DNA of 64,000 nt, taken from contig NZ_CP047656.1 in NCBI RefSeq assembly GCF_009906955.1, positions 3,967,001-4,031,000 on the forward strand. Direction: 5' to 3'. Position 1 is the stretch's first letter, and each line of letters opens with the position of its first letter. The translations under genes were made by a program, and so were the position numbers. The notes under the pieces are model-generated. The model had not been told where the DNA came from. It did no database searches and saw only the letters and a list, made by a program, of their open reading frames with translations. This DNA is from Paraglaciecola mesophila. Its GTDB lineage: Bacteria > Pseudomonadota > Gammaproteobacteria > Enterobacterales > Alteromonadaceae. This document shows, piece after piece, positions 9,327 through 18,549 of the stretch.

Positions 9327-10556
9327 ATGTCTAAAGTTACAGATAGAAAGCTAATTGTAGGCTTAGACATTGGTACCAGCATGGTAAAAGCCGTCGTAGG
9401 TGAGTTACTCGACGATGGTGGGATCAGTGTGATTGGTGTCGGTAGTCACCCAGCGAAAGGGATGGACAAAGGCGGTGTGAATGATCTGAACCTTGTCGTT
9501 CAGTCAGTGCAGCGCGCCATGAGCGAAATGGAGTTAATGGCCGATTGCCGCGTGTCGTCGGTATTTATGTCGATTTCAGGGCGACACGTACAGTGCCAAA
9601 ATGAAAGCGGTATGGTGCCCATTAATAACAAAGAAGTGACCCAGGAAGACGTTGATAACGTGATTCATGCCGCGCGTTCCGTGCCGATTGCCGCCGAGCG
9701 TCGCTTGCTGCATGTATTACCGCAAGAATTTACTATTGACGTGCAAGAAGGTATTAAAAACCCGATTGGTATGTCAGGTGTTCGTATGGAAGCGCAAGCA
9801 CACATAATTACCTGTGCTGATGATATGGCGAAGAATTTAGTCAAATGCGTAGAACGTTGCGATTTGACCACAGATCAACTGATTTTTTCATCGTTAGCCT
9901 CAAGCTATGCAGTATTGACTGATGATGAAAAAGAACTCGGCGTATGTGTTGTGGACATAGGTGGCGGGACGATCGATATCGTTATTTATACTGACGGGGC
10001 CATTAGGCACACCGCAGTCGTGCCTGTGGCGGGCAATCAAATTACTAGCGATATTGCGAAAATTTTCCGTACGCCAATTAGCCACGCAGAAGACATCAAA
10101 ATTAACTATGCCTGTGCCCTAAAAGACATGGTTAGCATGGAGGAAAACATTGAGGTGCATAGCGTAGGCGGTAGACCATCTCGCGCTATGTCGCGCCACA
10201 CGCTGGCAGAAGTGATTGAGCCTAGGTATCAAGAGTTATTTGAATTGGTACAAAAAGAGATACGCAGCAGTGGCTTTGAAGAGCAAATTGCAGCGGGGAT
10301 CGTGTTAACAGGTGGCACGGCCAAAATGGAAGGAGCGATTGAATTCGCTGAAGAAATTTTTCAAATGCCTGTAAGAGTAGGTGAGCCCTTATCCATAAAA
10401 GGGTTGTCGGAATATGTGGAAGACCCAACGTTTGCTACAGCAATCGGGTTATTGCAATACGGCAAAGAACACGTAGCAGCCAAAACAGCTGCAAAAACCA
10501 AATCGTCAGAAGGCGTTTGGGAACGAATTCAAAGTTGGTTTAAGGGTGAGTTTTAA
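9327..10556 (+). CDS. ftsA: Cell division protein FtsA
   Basis: Actin-like ATPase that tethers FtsZ to the membrane. The phosphate-1 loop GLDIGTSMVKAVVGE is near the N terminus, DIGGGTIDI is the phosphate-2 loop, and GGTAKMEG is the adenosine motif. The last residues (GVWERIQSWFKGEF) form the amphipathic membrane-targeting helix, linked by an Ala/Lys-rich stretch. At 409 aa it has the usual length. An 83-bp gap separates it from ftsZ. Confidence 0.98.
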   Translation: MSKVTDRKLIVGLDIGTSMVKAVVGELLDDGGISVIGVGSHPAKGMDKGGVNDLNLVVQSVQRAMSEMELMADCRVSSVFMSISGRHVQCQNESGMVPINNKEVTQEDVDNVIHAARSVPIAAERRLLHVLPQEFTIDVQEGIKNPIGMSGVRMEAQAHIITCADDMAKNLVKCVERCDLTTDQLIFSSLASSYAVLTDDEKELGVCVVDIGGGTIDIVIYTDGAIRHTAVVPVAGNQITSDIAKIFRTPISHAEDIKINYACALKDMVSMEENIEVHSVGGRPSRAMSRHTLAEVIEPRYQELFELVQKEIRSSGFEEQIAAGIVLTGGTAKMEGAIEFAEEIFQMPVRVGEPLSIKGLSEYVEDPTFATAIGLLQYGKEHVAAKTAAKTKSSEGVWERIQSWFKGEF

Positions 10557-10639
10557 ACCTGCTTTTAGATGAACTTAAAAAACTATAGGCCGCAGACTAT
10601 TTTGTTTGCATGTCTTAGCGCAAAAACCGGAGAGTAAAT

Positions 10640-11812
10640 ATGTTTGAATTAATGGATAGTCATAGTGAAGAAGCCGTCATTAAAGTTATTGGCGTCGGCG
10701 GTGGTGGCGGTAACGCTATCGAACACATGGTTTCACAGTGCATTGAAGGCGTTGAATTTATTGCTATCAATACTGATGCGCAAGTCCTACGTAGCTCGTC
10801 TGCCAACGTAACCTTGCAAATTGGTTCTGGTGTAACCAAGGGTTTAGGAGCAGGAGCTAACCCTAATATTGGCCGTGAAGCAGCAGAAGAAGATCGCGAA
10901 ACCATTCGCCAATCTCTTGAAGGTGCCGACATGGTTTTCATCACCGCTGGTATGGGTGGTGGTACGGGGACAGGCGCTGCGCCTGAAGTAGCAAAAATTG
11001 CTAAAGAGTTAGGCATTTTGACCGTGGCTGTTGTGACCAAGCCTTTCCCATTCGAAGGCCGTAAACGTACTGATTTTGCTGAGCAAGGTATTGAAGAGTT
11101 GTCTAAATACGTTGATTCATTGATCACGATCCCGAACGAAAAATTACTAAAAGTGATGGGTAAAGGCACACCTTTACTACAAGCATTTAGCGCAGCTAAC
11201 GATATTCTAAGCGGTGCCGTTCAAGGTATCGCCGAGCTAATTACCCGCCCAGGTTTAATCAACGTGGATTTCGCCGACGTAAGAACGGTTATGTCTGAAA
11301 TGGGTACTGCGATGATGGGCAGTGGCAGCGCAACAGGTGAAGATCGTGCTGAAGAGGCATCAGAGGGCGCAATTGCTTGTCCGTTGCTTGAAGATATCGA
11401 CTTGTCTGGCGCACGTGGTATTTTGGTTAACATCACAGCTGGCCCTGACTTTTCTATCGATGAGTTTGAAATCGTGGGCAACGCAGTTAAAGCATTTGCT
11501 TCTGAAAACGCAACTGTGGTTGTGGGTACTGTTATCGACATGGAAATGTCTGATGAGCTACGAGTAACCGTAGTGGCAACAGGTATTGGTGCAGAACGTA
11601 AGCCTGATATCTCTTTGGTATCGAGCCGTAGTTCAGCGCGCGTACCAAGTGAGCAGCAAGAAGTACGTATTCAAGCCAATGGTACTGACAATATGCAAAC
11701 CAGTGTGACTACTGAAAGCAGCCGTACTGTGGTAAATGAAGAGCGTACAGACTCAGGAAATGATCTTGAATATCTAGATATTCCTGCATTTTTACGTAAG
11801 CAAGCTGACTAA
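10640..11812 (+). CDS. ftsZ: Cell division GTPase FtsZ
   Basis: Tubulin-like GTPase forming the Z ring. It has the N-terminal GGGGNAIEHM nucleotide loop, the tubulin signature GGGTGTGAAP, and the T7 loop around NVDFADVRTVM that supplies catalytic Asp. A variable linker (about 320-375) follows, and then the conserved C-terminal peptide LDIPAFLRKQA that binds FtsA and ZipA. Length 390 aa. GGAGAG lies just ahead of the ATG. It is the last gene of the division block before the lpxC promoter. Confidence 0.99.
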   Translation: MFELMDSHSEEAVIKVIGVGGGGGNAIEHMVSQCIEGVEFIAINTDAQVLRSSSANVTLQIGSGVTKGLGAGANPNIGREAAEEDRETIRQSLEGADMVFITAGMGGGTGTGAAPEVAKIAKELGILTVAVVTKPFPFEGRKRTDFAEQGIEELSKYVDSLITIPNEKLLKVMGKGTPLLQAFSAANDILSGAVQGIAELITRPGLINVDFADVRTVMSEMGTAMMGSGSATGEDRAEEASEGAIACPLLEDIDLSGARGILVNITAGPDFSIDEFEIVGNAVKAFASENATVVVGTVIDMEMSDELRVTVVATGIGAERKPDISLVSSRSSARVPSEQQEVRIQANGTDNMQTSVTTESSRTVVNEERTDSGNDLEYLDIPAFLRKQAD

Positions 11813-11894
11813 AAAACGGTCTGTTAATTATTTAAATTAAGTGTTTTCGTATTGCTTTACGTTACTTTACAGTGCGTACGGTACAATGGGGTTG

Positions 11895-11919
11895 AAAATA
11901 GTGAATGTGACACTATTTT
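11895..11919. promoter_or_regulatory. Perfect 9-bp inverted repeat abutting the lpxC -35 box
   Basis: AAAATAGTG and its exact complement CACTATTTT are separated by 7 bases. The right arm runs into the -35 hexamer of the lpxC promoter. It could be a weak terminator after ftsZ (an A/T-rich stem with little T-tract) or an operator. The position favours a regulatory role, but this is inference. Confidence 0.5.
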
Positions 11920-11946
11920 GACAATAGACACATTAATTTATATAAT
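11918..11946 (+). promoter_or_regulatory. Sigma-70 consensus promoter for lpxC
   Basis: TTGACA (11918-11923) and TATAAT (11941-11946) are both exact consensus hexamers with a 17-bp spacer. They lie 42 bp upstream of the lpxC start codon. This should give lpxC strong transcription independent of the dcw read-through. Confidence 0.88.
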
Positions 11947-11988
11947 ACGTGCCGCTTTTTATTAGGTTAACTAGAGCCAAGAAATAAA

Positions 11989-12903
11989 ATGATTAAACAA
12001 CGTACCATTAAACAATCTGTTCAAGAGACTGGAATTGGTCTGCATAAAGGTGACAAGGTCACTATGACTCTCCGGCCTGCGCCGGCGAATACAGGTATTG
12101 TATTTCGCCGCGTTGACCTTGAGCCTCATGCGGATATTCCAGCTCGCGCCGAAGCGGTGGGTGACACGATGTTGTGTACGTGTATAACCAATGCCGACGG
12201 TGTGTCTATTTCCACCGTTGAGCACTTGGCTTCAGCACTTGCTGGCTTAGGCATCGACAACATTATTGTTGAAGTCGATAGCGACGAATTGCCGATTATG
12301 GATGGTAGCGCTAGTCCGTTCATTTTCTTATTGCAATCTGTTGGTATCGAAGAGCTAAACGCGCCTAAGCAATTCATTAAGATCAAAAAATCGATCAAAG
12401 TAAAAGATGGCGATAAGTGGGCCGAGTTAAGACCTCATGATGGCTTCCGCGTGGATTTTCGGATTGACTTTGATCACCCTGCGATCAGCCAGACGCGTCA
12501 GCATATGGTGTTAGATTTTGACTCATCTTCTTATGTAGATGAAGTTAGTCGAGCCCGTACATTTGGTTTTATGAAAGATCTAGAGTATATGAACGCGAAT
12601 AATTTAGCCCTTGGCGGTAGCATGGCAAATGCAGTTGCTTTGGATGAATACCGCGTGCTGAATCCTGAAGGGTTGCGCTACAGTGATGAATTCCTTAAGC
12701 ATAAGATTTTGGATGCTATCGGTGATTTATACCTAGGCGGTCACAGCATTATTGGTGAGCTTGTCGCTTATAAGACAGGTCATGGTTTAAATAATAAATT
12801 GCTTAACGCTTTATTACAGAACCAAGCTTGTTGGGAATTCGTTAGCTATGATAATAGCGAAGAACTACCGATCAGGTTTGCATCACCCATTTTAGCGAAC
12901 TAA
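11989..12903 (+). CDS. lpxC: UDP-3-O-acyl-N-acetylglucosamine deacetylase LpxC
   Basis: Zinc amidase catalysing the committed step of lipid A synthesis in the cytoplasm. The zinc-ligand motifs are visible: EHLASALAGLGIDN (first His) and the KHKILDAIGDLYLGG segment with the second His and the Asp, followed by the catalytic GHSIIGE. Length is 304 aa, standard for the family. It is transcribed from its own strong promoter and followed by an intrinsic terminator. Confidence 0.98.
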   Translation: MIKQRTIKQSVQETGIGLHKGDKVTMTLRPAPANTGIVFRRVDLEPHADIPARAEAVGDTMLCTCITNADGVSISTVEHLASALAGLGIDNIIVEVDSDELPIMDGSASPFIFLLQSVGIEELNAPKQFIKIKKSIKVKDGDKWAELRPHDGFRVDFRIDFDHPAISQTRQHMVLDFDSSSYVDEVSRARTFGFMKDLEYMNANNLALGGSMANAVALDEYRVLNPEGLRYSDEFLKHKILDAIGDLYLGGHSIIGELVAYKTGHGLNNKLLNALLQNQACWEFVSYDNSEELPIRFASPILAN

Positions 12904-12919
12904 ATCGAATGAATACTGA

Positions 12920-12943
12920 AATGCCGCTTTAAGCGGCATTTTT
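12920..12943 (+). terminator. Rho-independent terminator after lpxC
   Basis: The stem AATGCCGCTT/AAGCGGCATT is essentially uninterrupted and is followed by TTTT. It lies 17 bp after the lpxC stop. Confidence 0.85.
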
Positions 12944-13041
12944 CGTTTATAGCGAATTGATTTTGTATATCAAGATCCCTTTGTTAAACTGCACCTCATA
13001 AGAGATGTAAAGCATCCAAACTTTTGGGAATCCGTTCAATA

Positions 13042-13941
13042 ATGAGTCTGACACTACTGTATCGCAGTAAAAAATCACGTTTCGTCTACCGGCCAACTAA
13101 GCGCCAGGTATTGACGTGCTTTATTGCTATATGCGGTGTCTTTTTAATTTCGAGCCGTTCAACGGATTTACCCAACGAGAATTTAGCCCGTTTGTCGTTA
13201 GCGCAATCTGGCTTACATCAACAGCAAGCCCAGCTTGATAAGTTAAAAAACAGCACAGAACAACGGTTAGCGACGTTGTTACAAAAGCTTGCGGAAGCAG
13301 AAAGTCGTTTAGTCAGTGTGAATGCATTAGGGGCTAGGTTGGTTGAGCAAGCCCAGTTAAACCCTGATGAATTTAGCTTTTCGCAGCCCGCTGAAGTTGA
13401 ACAGGTCACGCCACAAAGTGCTAATGATCTCAGTCAATATAATGTGGTTTCACGTATCGAAATCATGCTCGACGAGTTAGAAGATAAAGAGAAGCAGTTA
13501 AGCGCGCTTGAATCTATCCTAATGAGTCACCATATAACCGAAGAAAGCGCCTTAGCTGGGCGACCTATTGAAGCCGGTTGGTTATCATCTTATTACGGCA
13601 TTCGAACTGATCCATTTACCGGTAAGCCCACAATGCACAAAGGGTTGGACTTCGCCGGAGCGGAAGGTGAGCCGGTGATTGCGACCGGTGCAGGCATCGT
13701 AACGTGGGCGGCAAGCCGCTATGGTTATGGTGAGTTAGTAGAAATTGACCATGGTAATGGCTTGGTCACACGTTATGGGCATAATAAGTCTCTCAATGTG
13801 AAAATTGGTGACGTGGTGACCAAAGGGCAGTCAATTGCGCTAATGGGCAATACTGGCCGTTCAACTGGTGCTCATGTACATTATGAAGTTATTCGTCAAG
13901 GGCAACCACAAGACCCATTGCCATTTGTGTACCGTGATTAG
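13042..13941 (+). CDS. M23-family (LytM) metallopeptidase, membrane-anchored
   Basis: Likely periplasmic peptidoglycan endopeptidase or an activator of amidases. Basic N terminus, one membrane segment (about residues 24-40), a Gln/Leu-rich coiled coil (about 55-105), then a C-terminal LytM domain. The M23 zinc motifs are intact: HKGLDFA (HxxxD) and HVHYE (HxH), so it may be catalytically active. The frame opens with a TTG at 13024; ATG 13042 is preferred and gives 299 aa. It sits between lpxC and secA, where enterobacteria carry secM. This arrangement is, to my knowledge, common in Alteromonadales. Confidence 0.9.
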   Translation: MSLTLLYRSKKSRFVYRPTKRQVLTCFIAICGVFLISSRSTDLPNENLARLSLAQSGLHQQQAQLDKLKNSTEQRLATLLQKLAEAESRLVSVNALGARLVEQAQLNPDEFSFSQPAEVEQVTPQSANDLSQYNVVSRIEIMLDELEDKEKQLSALESILMSHHITEESALAGRPIEAGWLSSYYGIRTDPFTGKPTMHKGLDFAGAEGEPVIATGAGIVTWAASRYGYGELVEIDHGNGLVTRYGHNKSLNVKIGDVVTKGQSIALMGNTGRSTGAHVHYEVIRQGQPQDPLPFVYRD

Positions 13942-14116
13942 CTACTTACGCGTTTAGCTAATACAGGGCTATCAGTTTGATGAGCCCGACGAAACATTTT
14001 TCGTTATTTATTGGCAAGCTGTTCAGTACAGAACAGTTTGTTTTATTTTAGTCATGATTTTTATACCCTTGAAGGATATAAGGTCATTCATTTATTAGAT
14101 TGGAAGCTGTAAATCC

Positions 14117-16846
14117 ATGTTTTCGAGTATTCTGACCAAGGTTTTTGGTAGCCGTAATGACCGAACTTTAAAAAAACTAAATAAAATTACTGAGCAAGTT
14201 AACCAGTTGGAAGCGGAGTATGAGGCGCTTAGTGATGAGCAACTCAAAGCCAAAACAGGCGAATTTCAAACGCGCTTAAAGGACGGTGAAGACACTGATA
14301 GTTTGCTGCCTGAAGCTTTTGCTGTCGTACGCGAAGCCAGTAAACGCGTGTTCTCTATGCGTCACTTCGACGTGCAGATGCTTGGTGGCCAAGTGTTACA
14401 CACAGGGCAAATCGCTGAGATGCGCACCGGTGAAGGTAAAACCCTTACCTCAACCTTGCCTGCGTATTTAAATGCCCTAAGTGGAAAAGGTGTACATGTT
14501 ATTACCGTCAATGATTATCTAGCGAGTCGTGATGCCGAGGGTAGTCGCCCATTATTTGAATTCTTGGGGTTAACCGTTGGTTGTAACATTCCAGGGATGA
14601 ATCACGCTCAGAAAAAAGAAGCCTATGCAGCGGATATTACCTACGGTACTAACAACGAATTCGGTTTTGATTACTTGCGTGACAACATGGCGTTTAGTCC
14701 AGGGGATCGTGTACAGCGCGATCTCCATTACGCCATTATCGATGAAGTCGATTCAATCCTAATTGATGAAGCCAGAACGCCACTGATTATCTCTGGTCAA
14801 GCAGAAGACAGTTCAGAGCTTTATCGTAAAATTAATACCATTATCCCTCAGTTGGAATTACAAGATAAAGAAGACGAAGAAGGCAAGAATGGCGACGGTG
14901 ATTACACCATTGATGAAAAAGGCAAGCAGGTACATTTGACCGAAAAAGGTCAAATTCATGTAGAAGAGATCCTTAAAGCCAGTGGTATTTTAGGGGAAGA
15001 CGAATCCCTGTTTGCTGCAGCGAATATCTCTTTGCTTCACCATGTCAATGCCGCGTTACGTGCGCACAAATTATTTAGCCGTGATGTTGATTACATAGTG
15101 AAAGGCGATGACGTGGTTATCGTTGATGAACATACAGGCCGTACAATGGAAGGGCGCCGCTGGTCTGAAGGCTTACACCAAGCGGTAGAAGCAAAAGAAG
15201 GGGTAAACATTCAAAACGAGAATCAAACGCTCGCCTCTATTACCTTCCAGAATTACTTCCGTCTTTACGAAAAGCTTGCAGGTATGACGGGTACAGCGGA
15301 TACCGAAGCATTTGAGTTCCAAAGTATTTACGGTTTAGATACGGTTGTTATCCCGACCAACAAGCCAATGGTACGTAAGGATAAGGCTGATTTAATATAC
15401 CTGACGGCACAAGAAAAATACGAAGCAATCGTAGAAGACATCAAAGACTGCGTGAAGCGTGGTCAACCTACATTGGTGGGTACCGTTTCTATCGAAAACT
15501 CCGAATTAATTTCATCGATTCTAAAGAAAGCGAAAATTCCCCACAAAGTACTTAACGCCAAGTTTCACGAACAAGAAGCAGATATTGTCGCTCAAGCAGG
15601 TAAACCTGGAGCGGTAACGATCGCGACTAACATGGCGGGTCGTGGTACGGACATAGTGTTAGGTGGCAACTGGCAAGTTGCTGTTGAGGGAATTAAAGAT
15701 CCTAAACCTGGCACAGTAGAGAAAATTAAAGAGCAATGGCAAAAAGATCATGATGCGGTCATTGAAGCGGGCGGTTTGCATATCATAGGTACAGAGCGCC
15801 ATGAATCACGCCGTATCGATAATCAGTTGCGTGGTCGTTCTGGTCGCCAAGGAGATGCAGGCTCTTCACGATTCTACCTTTCACTTGATGATGCCTTAAT
15901 GCGTATCTTTGCCTCTGAAAAAATGGGCAACATGATGAAGCGCTTAGGTATGGAGCGCGGTGAAGCGATTGAGCACCCTTGGGTGACCCGAGCAATCGAA
16001 AATGCACAACGCAAAGTAGAAGGGCGTAACTTCGACATGCGTAAGCAATTGCTTGAATTTGACGATGTTGCCAATGATCAGCGTAAAGTGATTTACGAAC
16101 AGCGCAACGAGTTGTTAGACGAAGGCGATATATACTCAACTATTGAAGCGATACGCGTTGACGTAGTCGACAGTATTATCAGTCAATATATTCCACCTCA
16201 ATCACTTAGTGAAATGTGGAATGTCAGTGGCCTAGAAGAGCACTTTAAAAGTGAGTTTTTATTGGATATTCCATTACAGCAATGGATTGATGAAGACGAC
16301 AAATTATACGAAGAGAAAATTCGTGAGCGTATCCTAGAAGAAGTCACCAAAGGGTATAAGGCCAAAGAAGATATTGTTGGGCCTGATGTGCTTCGCCAGT
16401 TTGAAAAAGCGGTAATGTTGCAAAATCTGGATAGCCATTGGAAAGAGCATTTAGCGGCAATGGATCACCTGCGTCAAGGCATTCACTTGCGTGGTTATGC
16501 CCAGAAAAATCCTAAGCAGGAATACAAGCGCGAATCGTTCGAGCTGTTCACTGAAATGCTTGAAGCATTGAAAGTGGAAGTGGTCACGGTACTAAGTAAA
16601 GTACAAGTGAAAGCGGAATCTGATGTTGAAGCGGTAGAAGAGCAACGTCGTCAAGCGGATGGCCAGCCTAAACAATACGAGCATGAAACTGCCAGTGCGA
16701 CACAAGCACCTGAGCAAGCGCCAGAAGCGGCACCTGCTGCTCGCCCCGCCAATGCTCTGCGTGAAGGCCCTAAAGTCGGCCGTAACGATCCTTGTCCTTG
16801 TGGGTCAGGTTTAAAATACAAACAATGCCATGGTAAATTAAGCTAG
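14117..16846 (+). CDS. secA: Preprotein translocase ATPase SecA
   Basis: Motor that drives unfolded preproteins through SecYEG. It has Walker A MRTGEGKT, the DEVDSILIDEA Walker B/DEAD box, the TNMAGRGTDI motif of NBD2, and a C-terminal zinc-binding CPCGSGLKYKQCHG tail used for SecB and lipid contact. Length 909 aa, normal. There is no secM-like ORF in the 175-bp upstream gap, so the E. coli-style arrest-peptide control is not evident. An intrinsic terminator follows. Confidence 0.99.
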   Translation: MFSSILTKVFGSRNDRTLKKLNKITEQVNQLEAEYEALSDEQLKAKTGEFQTRLKDGEDTDSLLPEAFAVVREASKRVFSMRHFDVQMLGGQVLHTGQIAEMRTGEGKTLTSTLPAYLNALSGKGVHVITVNDYLASRDAEGSRPLFEFLGLTVGCNIPGMNHAQKKEAYAADITYGTNNEFGFDYLRDNMAFSPGDRVQRDLHYAIIDEVDSILIDEARTPLIISGQAEDSSELYRKINTIIPQLELQDKEDEEGKNGDGDYTIDEKGKQVHLTEKGQIHVEEILKASGILGEDESLFAAANISLLHHVNAALRAHKLFSRDVDYIVKGDDVVIVDEHTGRTMEGRRWSEGLHQAVEAKEGVNIQNENQTLASITFQNYFRLYEKLAGMTGTADTEAFEFQSIYGLDTVVIPTNKPMVRKDKADLIYLTAQEKYEAIVEDIKDCVKRGQPTLVGTVSIENSELISSILKKAKIPHKVLNAKFHEQEADIVAQAGKPGAVTIATNMAGRGTDIVLGGNWQVAVEGIKDPKPGTVEKIKEQWQKDHDAVIEAGGLHIIGTERHESRRIDNQLRGRSGRQGDAGSSRFYLSLDDALMRIFASEKMGNMMKRLGMERGEAIEHPWVTRAIENAQRKVEGRNFDMRKQLLEFDDVANDQRKVIYEQRNELLDEGDIYSTIEAIRVDVVDSIISQYIPPQSLSEMWNVSGLEEHFKSEFLLDIPLQQWIDEDDKLYEEKIRERILEEVTKGYKAKEDIVGPDVLRQFEKAVMLQNLDSHWKEHLAAMDHLRQGIHLRGYAQKNPKQEYKRESFELFTEMLEALKVEVVTVLSKVQVKAESDVEAVEEQRRQADGQPKQYEHETASATQAPEQAPEAAPAARPANALREGPKVGRNDPCPCGSGLKYKQCHGKLS

Positions 16847-16884
16847 CATTTACGCTATAAGCTTAATGCCATAGGCAGTAAGAG

Positions 16885-16918
16885 CGGGCTATCCCTTAGG
16901 GAGCAGCCCGTTTTTTTT
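16885..16918 (+). terminator. Rho-independent terminator after secA
   Basis: Stem CGGGCT...AGCCCG with an inner TCCC/GGGA stem is followed by eight T residues. Confidence 0.9.
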
Positions 16919-16939
16919 GAGTAACGGTATGGAATGAAT

Positions 16940-17332
16940 ATGAAAGTAGTCGATGTGGCGGTAGGTGTTATCAAGCGCGGACAGGAAATATATATCAGTA
17001 AACGAGCAGACGCCTTACATCAAGGCGGTAAGTGGGAGTTTCCTGGCGGTAAACAGGAAGCAAATGAAACGCCAGCCCAAGCTCTAATAAGAGAGCTTAA
17101 AGAGGAAGTCGGCATTGATGTTACTCATGTAGATGATTACATGCAGATAGAACATGATTATGGGGATAAGTGTGTACGGTTACATATTCATCTGGTAGAA
17201 CGCTTCAATGGTGAGCCTACACATCTTGAGGGGCAGATTGGCCGTTGGGCTCACCTTGCGCAATTAACCGATTATGCGTTCCCTGCGGCGAATGTGGATA
17301 TCGTCAAAAAACTACAAGTAGATTTTCTTTAA
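16940..17332 (+). CDS. mutT: 8-oxo-dGTP diphosphatase MutT (Nudix)
   Basis: Sanitises the nucleotide pool by hydrolysing 8-oxo-(d)GTP. A full Nudix box is visible around residues 36-58 (GGK..., then RELKEEVGI), with KWEFPGGK just before it. Of the two close ATGs (16934, 16940), the second has GGA (16931-16933) at proper spacing, giving 130 aa. The secA-mutT order is common in gammaproteobacteria. It is the last recognisably core gene before the accessory region. Confidence 0.94.
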   Translation: MKVVDVAVGVIKRGQEIYISKRADALHQGGKWEFPGGKQEANETPAQALIRELKEEVGIDVTHVDDYMQIEHDYGDKCVRLHIHLVERFNGEPTHLEGQIGRWAHLAQLTDYAFPAANVDIVKKLQVDFL

Positions 17333-17540
17333 CAGAGCCCAAATGTAGCAGCTTATGTCTAAGTGGAAAGCTCAGTACAATCAGTTAACCTCGGCTGACA
17401 GTGCGCAATGAGCGAAAAGCGGAAATTCACTGAGATTCGATCAAATCGGCGCCTTTCACTGAAAGTGGACATTTGCGACGTTTCGTTTGTTGCATGTTTC
17501 TATACCCATCTATATTGCCGCATGTGGCAGCGAAGTGAAA

Positions 17541-18398
17541 TTACCCGCGAAGTAAAACAGTAATCCAGGTTAAAAAAGTATGCGTATTTCTGCTGTCAAA
17601 GCTGTGTTTATCAGGTACGTAGTAACATAAGTCAGATTTGACGGGTAAGGTTCCAAAGTGCTGTAACAAATTAGCGTTTAGAAGTCGCCTCGTCAGGATT
17701 GTCGAGCAAAACACCAGACTGTTTTCAGACATGGCTTGTTGTATACCGAACAATTCCTGGTCAAATTTTTTGAATATAATATTCGCTCCGTCTAAGCCAT
17801 TAGCTGCCAGCCAGGCAGTTAGTGGTGGCGTCGGCAAGGTGGCATTTTTCCATTCAGTGGTAAAAAGTACGACCGGTTCAGTAGACCAACTTGGATACTT
17901 CATGCTACTAGCACCAAATACGTCGAACTTCTCATGGCTGAGAATATCGCCAGGCGCAACGACTGTGGAGTCACCGTAGCGAATAGGAATGATATAGGGT
18001 TGGTTCACCACCGCTTCACCTGTTGCCACTTCAACAGGTATAGTCGGATAGGTTTGCGAAAATTCCTGCATGGCAGGGATTAATAACATTGCGGCAAATG
18101 ACGATGTAGTTGTTACCCTTACCACGCTACCTGCTGTTTCAACTTCTGCCAACGCGTTCTCAATTTTGCGAAAGCCATCTGATGTTGCATTTGCCAGAAC
18201 TCTGCCAGTTTCGGTCAGAACTACCAGCCTTGTCTGTCGATGAAACAAATTGACATTTAACCTGCTTTCCAGATTGCTGATGTGGTGTGACACCGCCGTT
18301 GGCGTGAGCGACAGCTCTTCTGCTGCAAGTTTAAAACTGCCTCGACGTGCTGCTGCCTCAAATGCTTTGAGTGCCTGTAACGATACCTGCAATGTCAC
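17541..18398 (-). CDS. LysR-family transcriptional regulator (GcvA-like)
   Basis: N-terminal winged helix-turn-helix (about residues 5-63, with SFKLAAEELSLTPTAVSHHI as recognition region) and a C-terminal periplasmic-binding-like effector domain from about residue 90. It is divergent from the azoreductase gene at 18550 and probably controls it, as LysR regulators usually control the adjacent divergent gene. The start is unsure: GTG 18398 abuts an AGGAGA, and an in-frame TTG two codons later is better spaced. The ligand is unknown. Confidence 0.88.
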   Translation of the reverse strand: MTLQVSLQALKAFEAAARRGSFKLAAEELSLTPTAVSHHISNLESRLNVNLFHRQTRLVVLTETGRVLANATSDGFRKIENALAEVETAGSVVRVTTTSSFAAMLLIPAMQEFSQTYPTIPVEVATGEAVVNQPYIIPIRYGDSTVVAPGDILSHEKFDVFGASSMKYPSWSTEPVVLFTTEWKNATLPTPPLTAWLAANGLDGANIIFKKFDQELFGIQQAMSENSLVFCSTILTRRLLNANLLQHFGTLPVKSDLCYYVPDKHSFDSRNTHTFLTWITVLLRG

Positions 18399-18549
18399 TC
18401 TCCTGAATGATGATGTTTTACTAGGAAGCCTACCCTACAGATGATTTTAAATCATCCATTAGTGAATTCTTCTCGTTTGTACTTATGCATTGTTCAATAC
18501 AATATTGCTTCGTTGATAACACACTTCTTAACTAATGAAGGTAATGAAT

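Noticed and set aside
10660..11169. 169-codon ORF antisense to ftsZ
   Set aside because: A shadow of the strongly biased ftsZ coding strand; Pro/Ser/Val-rich and with no ribosome-binding site. The same applies to the long antisense ORFs in murG, rsgA and the other core genes.
13942..14116. secM-type arrest peptide ahead of secA
   Set aside because: The 175-bp gap holds no ORF with a secretion signal and arrest-motif-like end; the M23 peptidase gene occupies the place instead.
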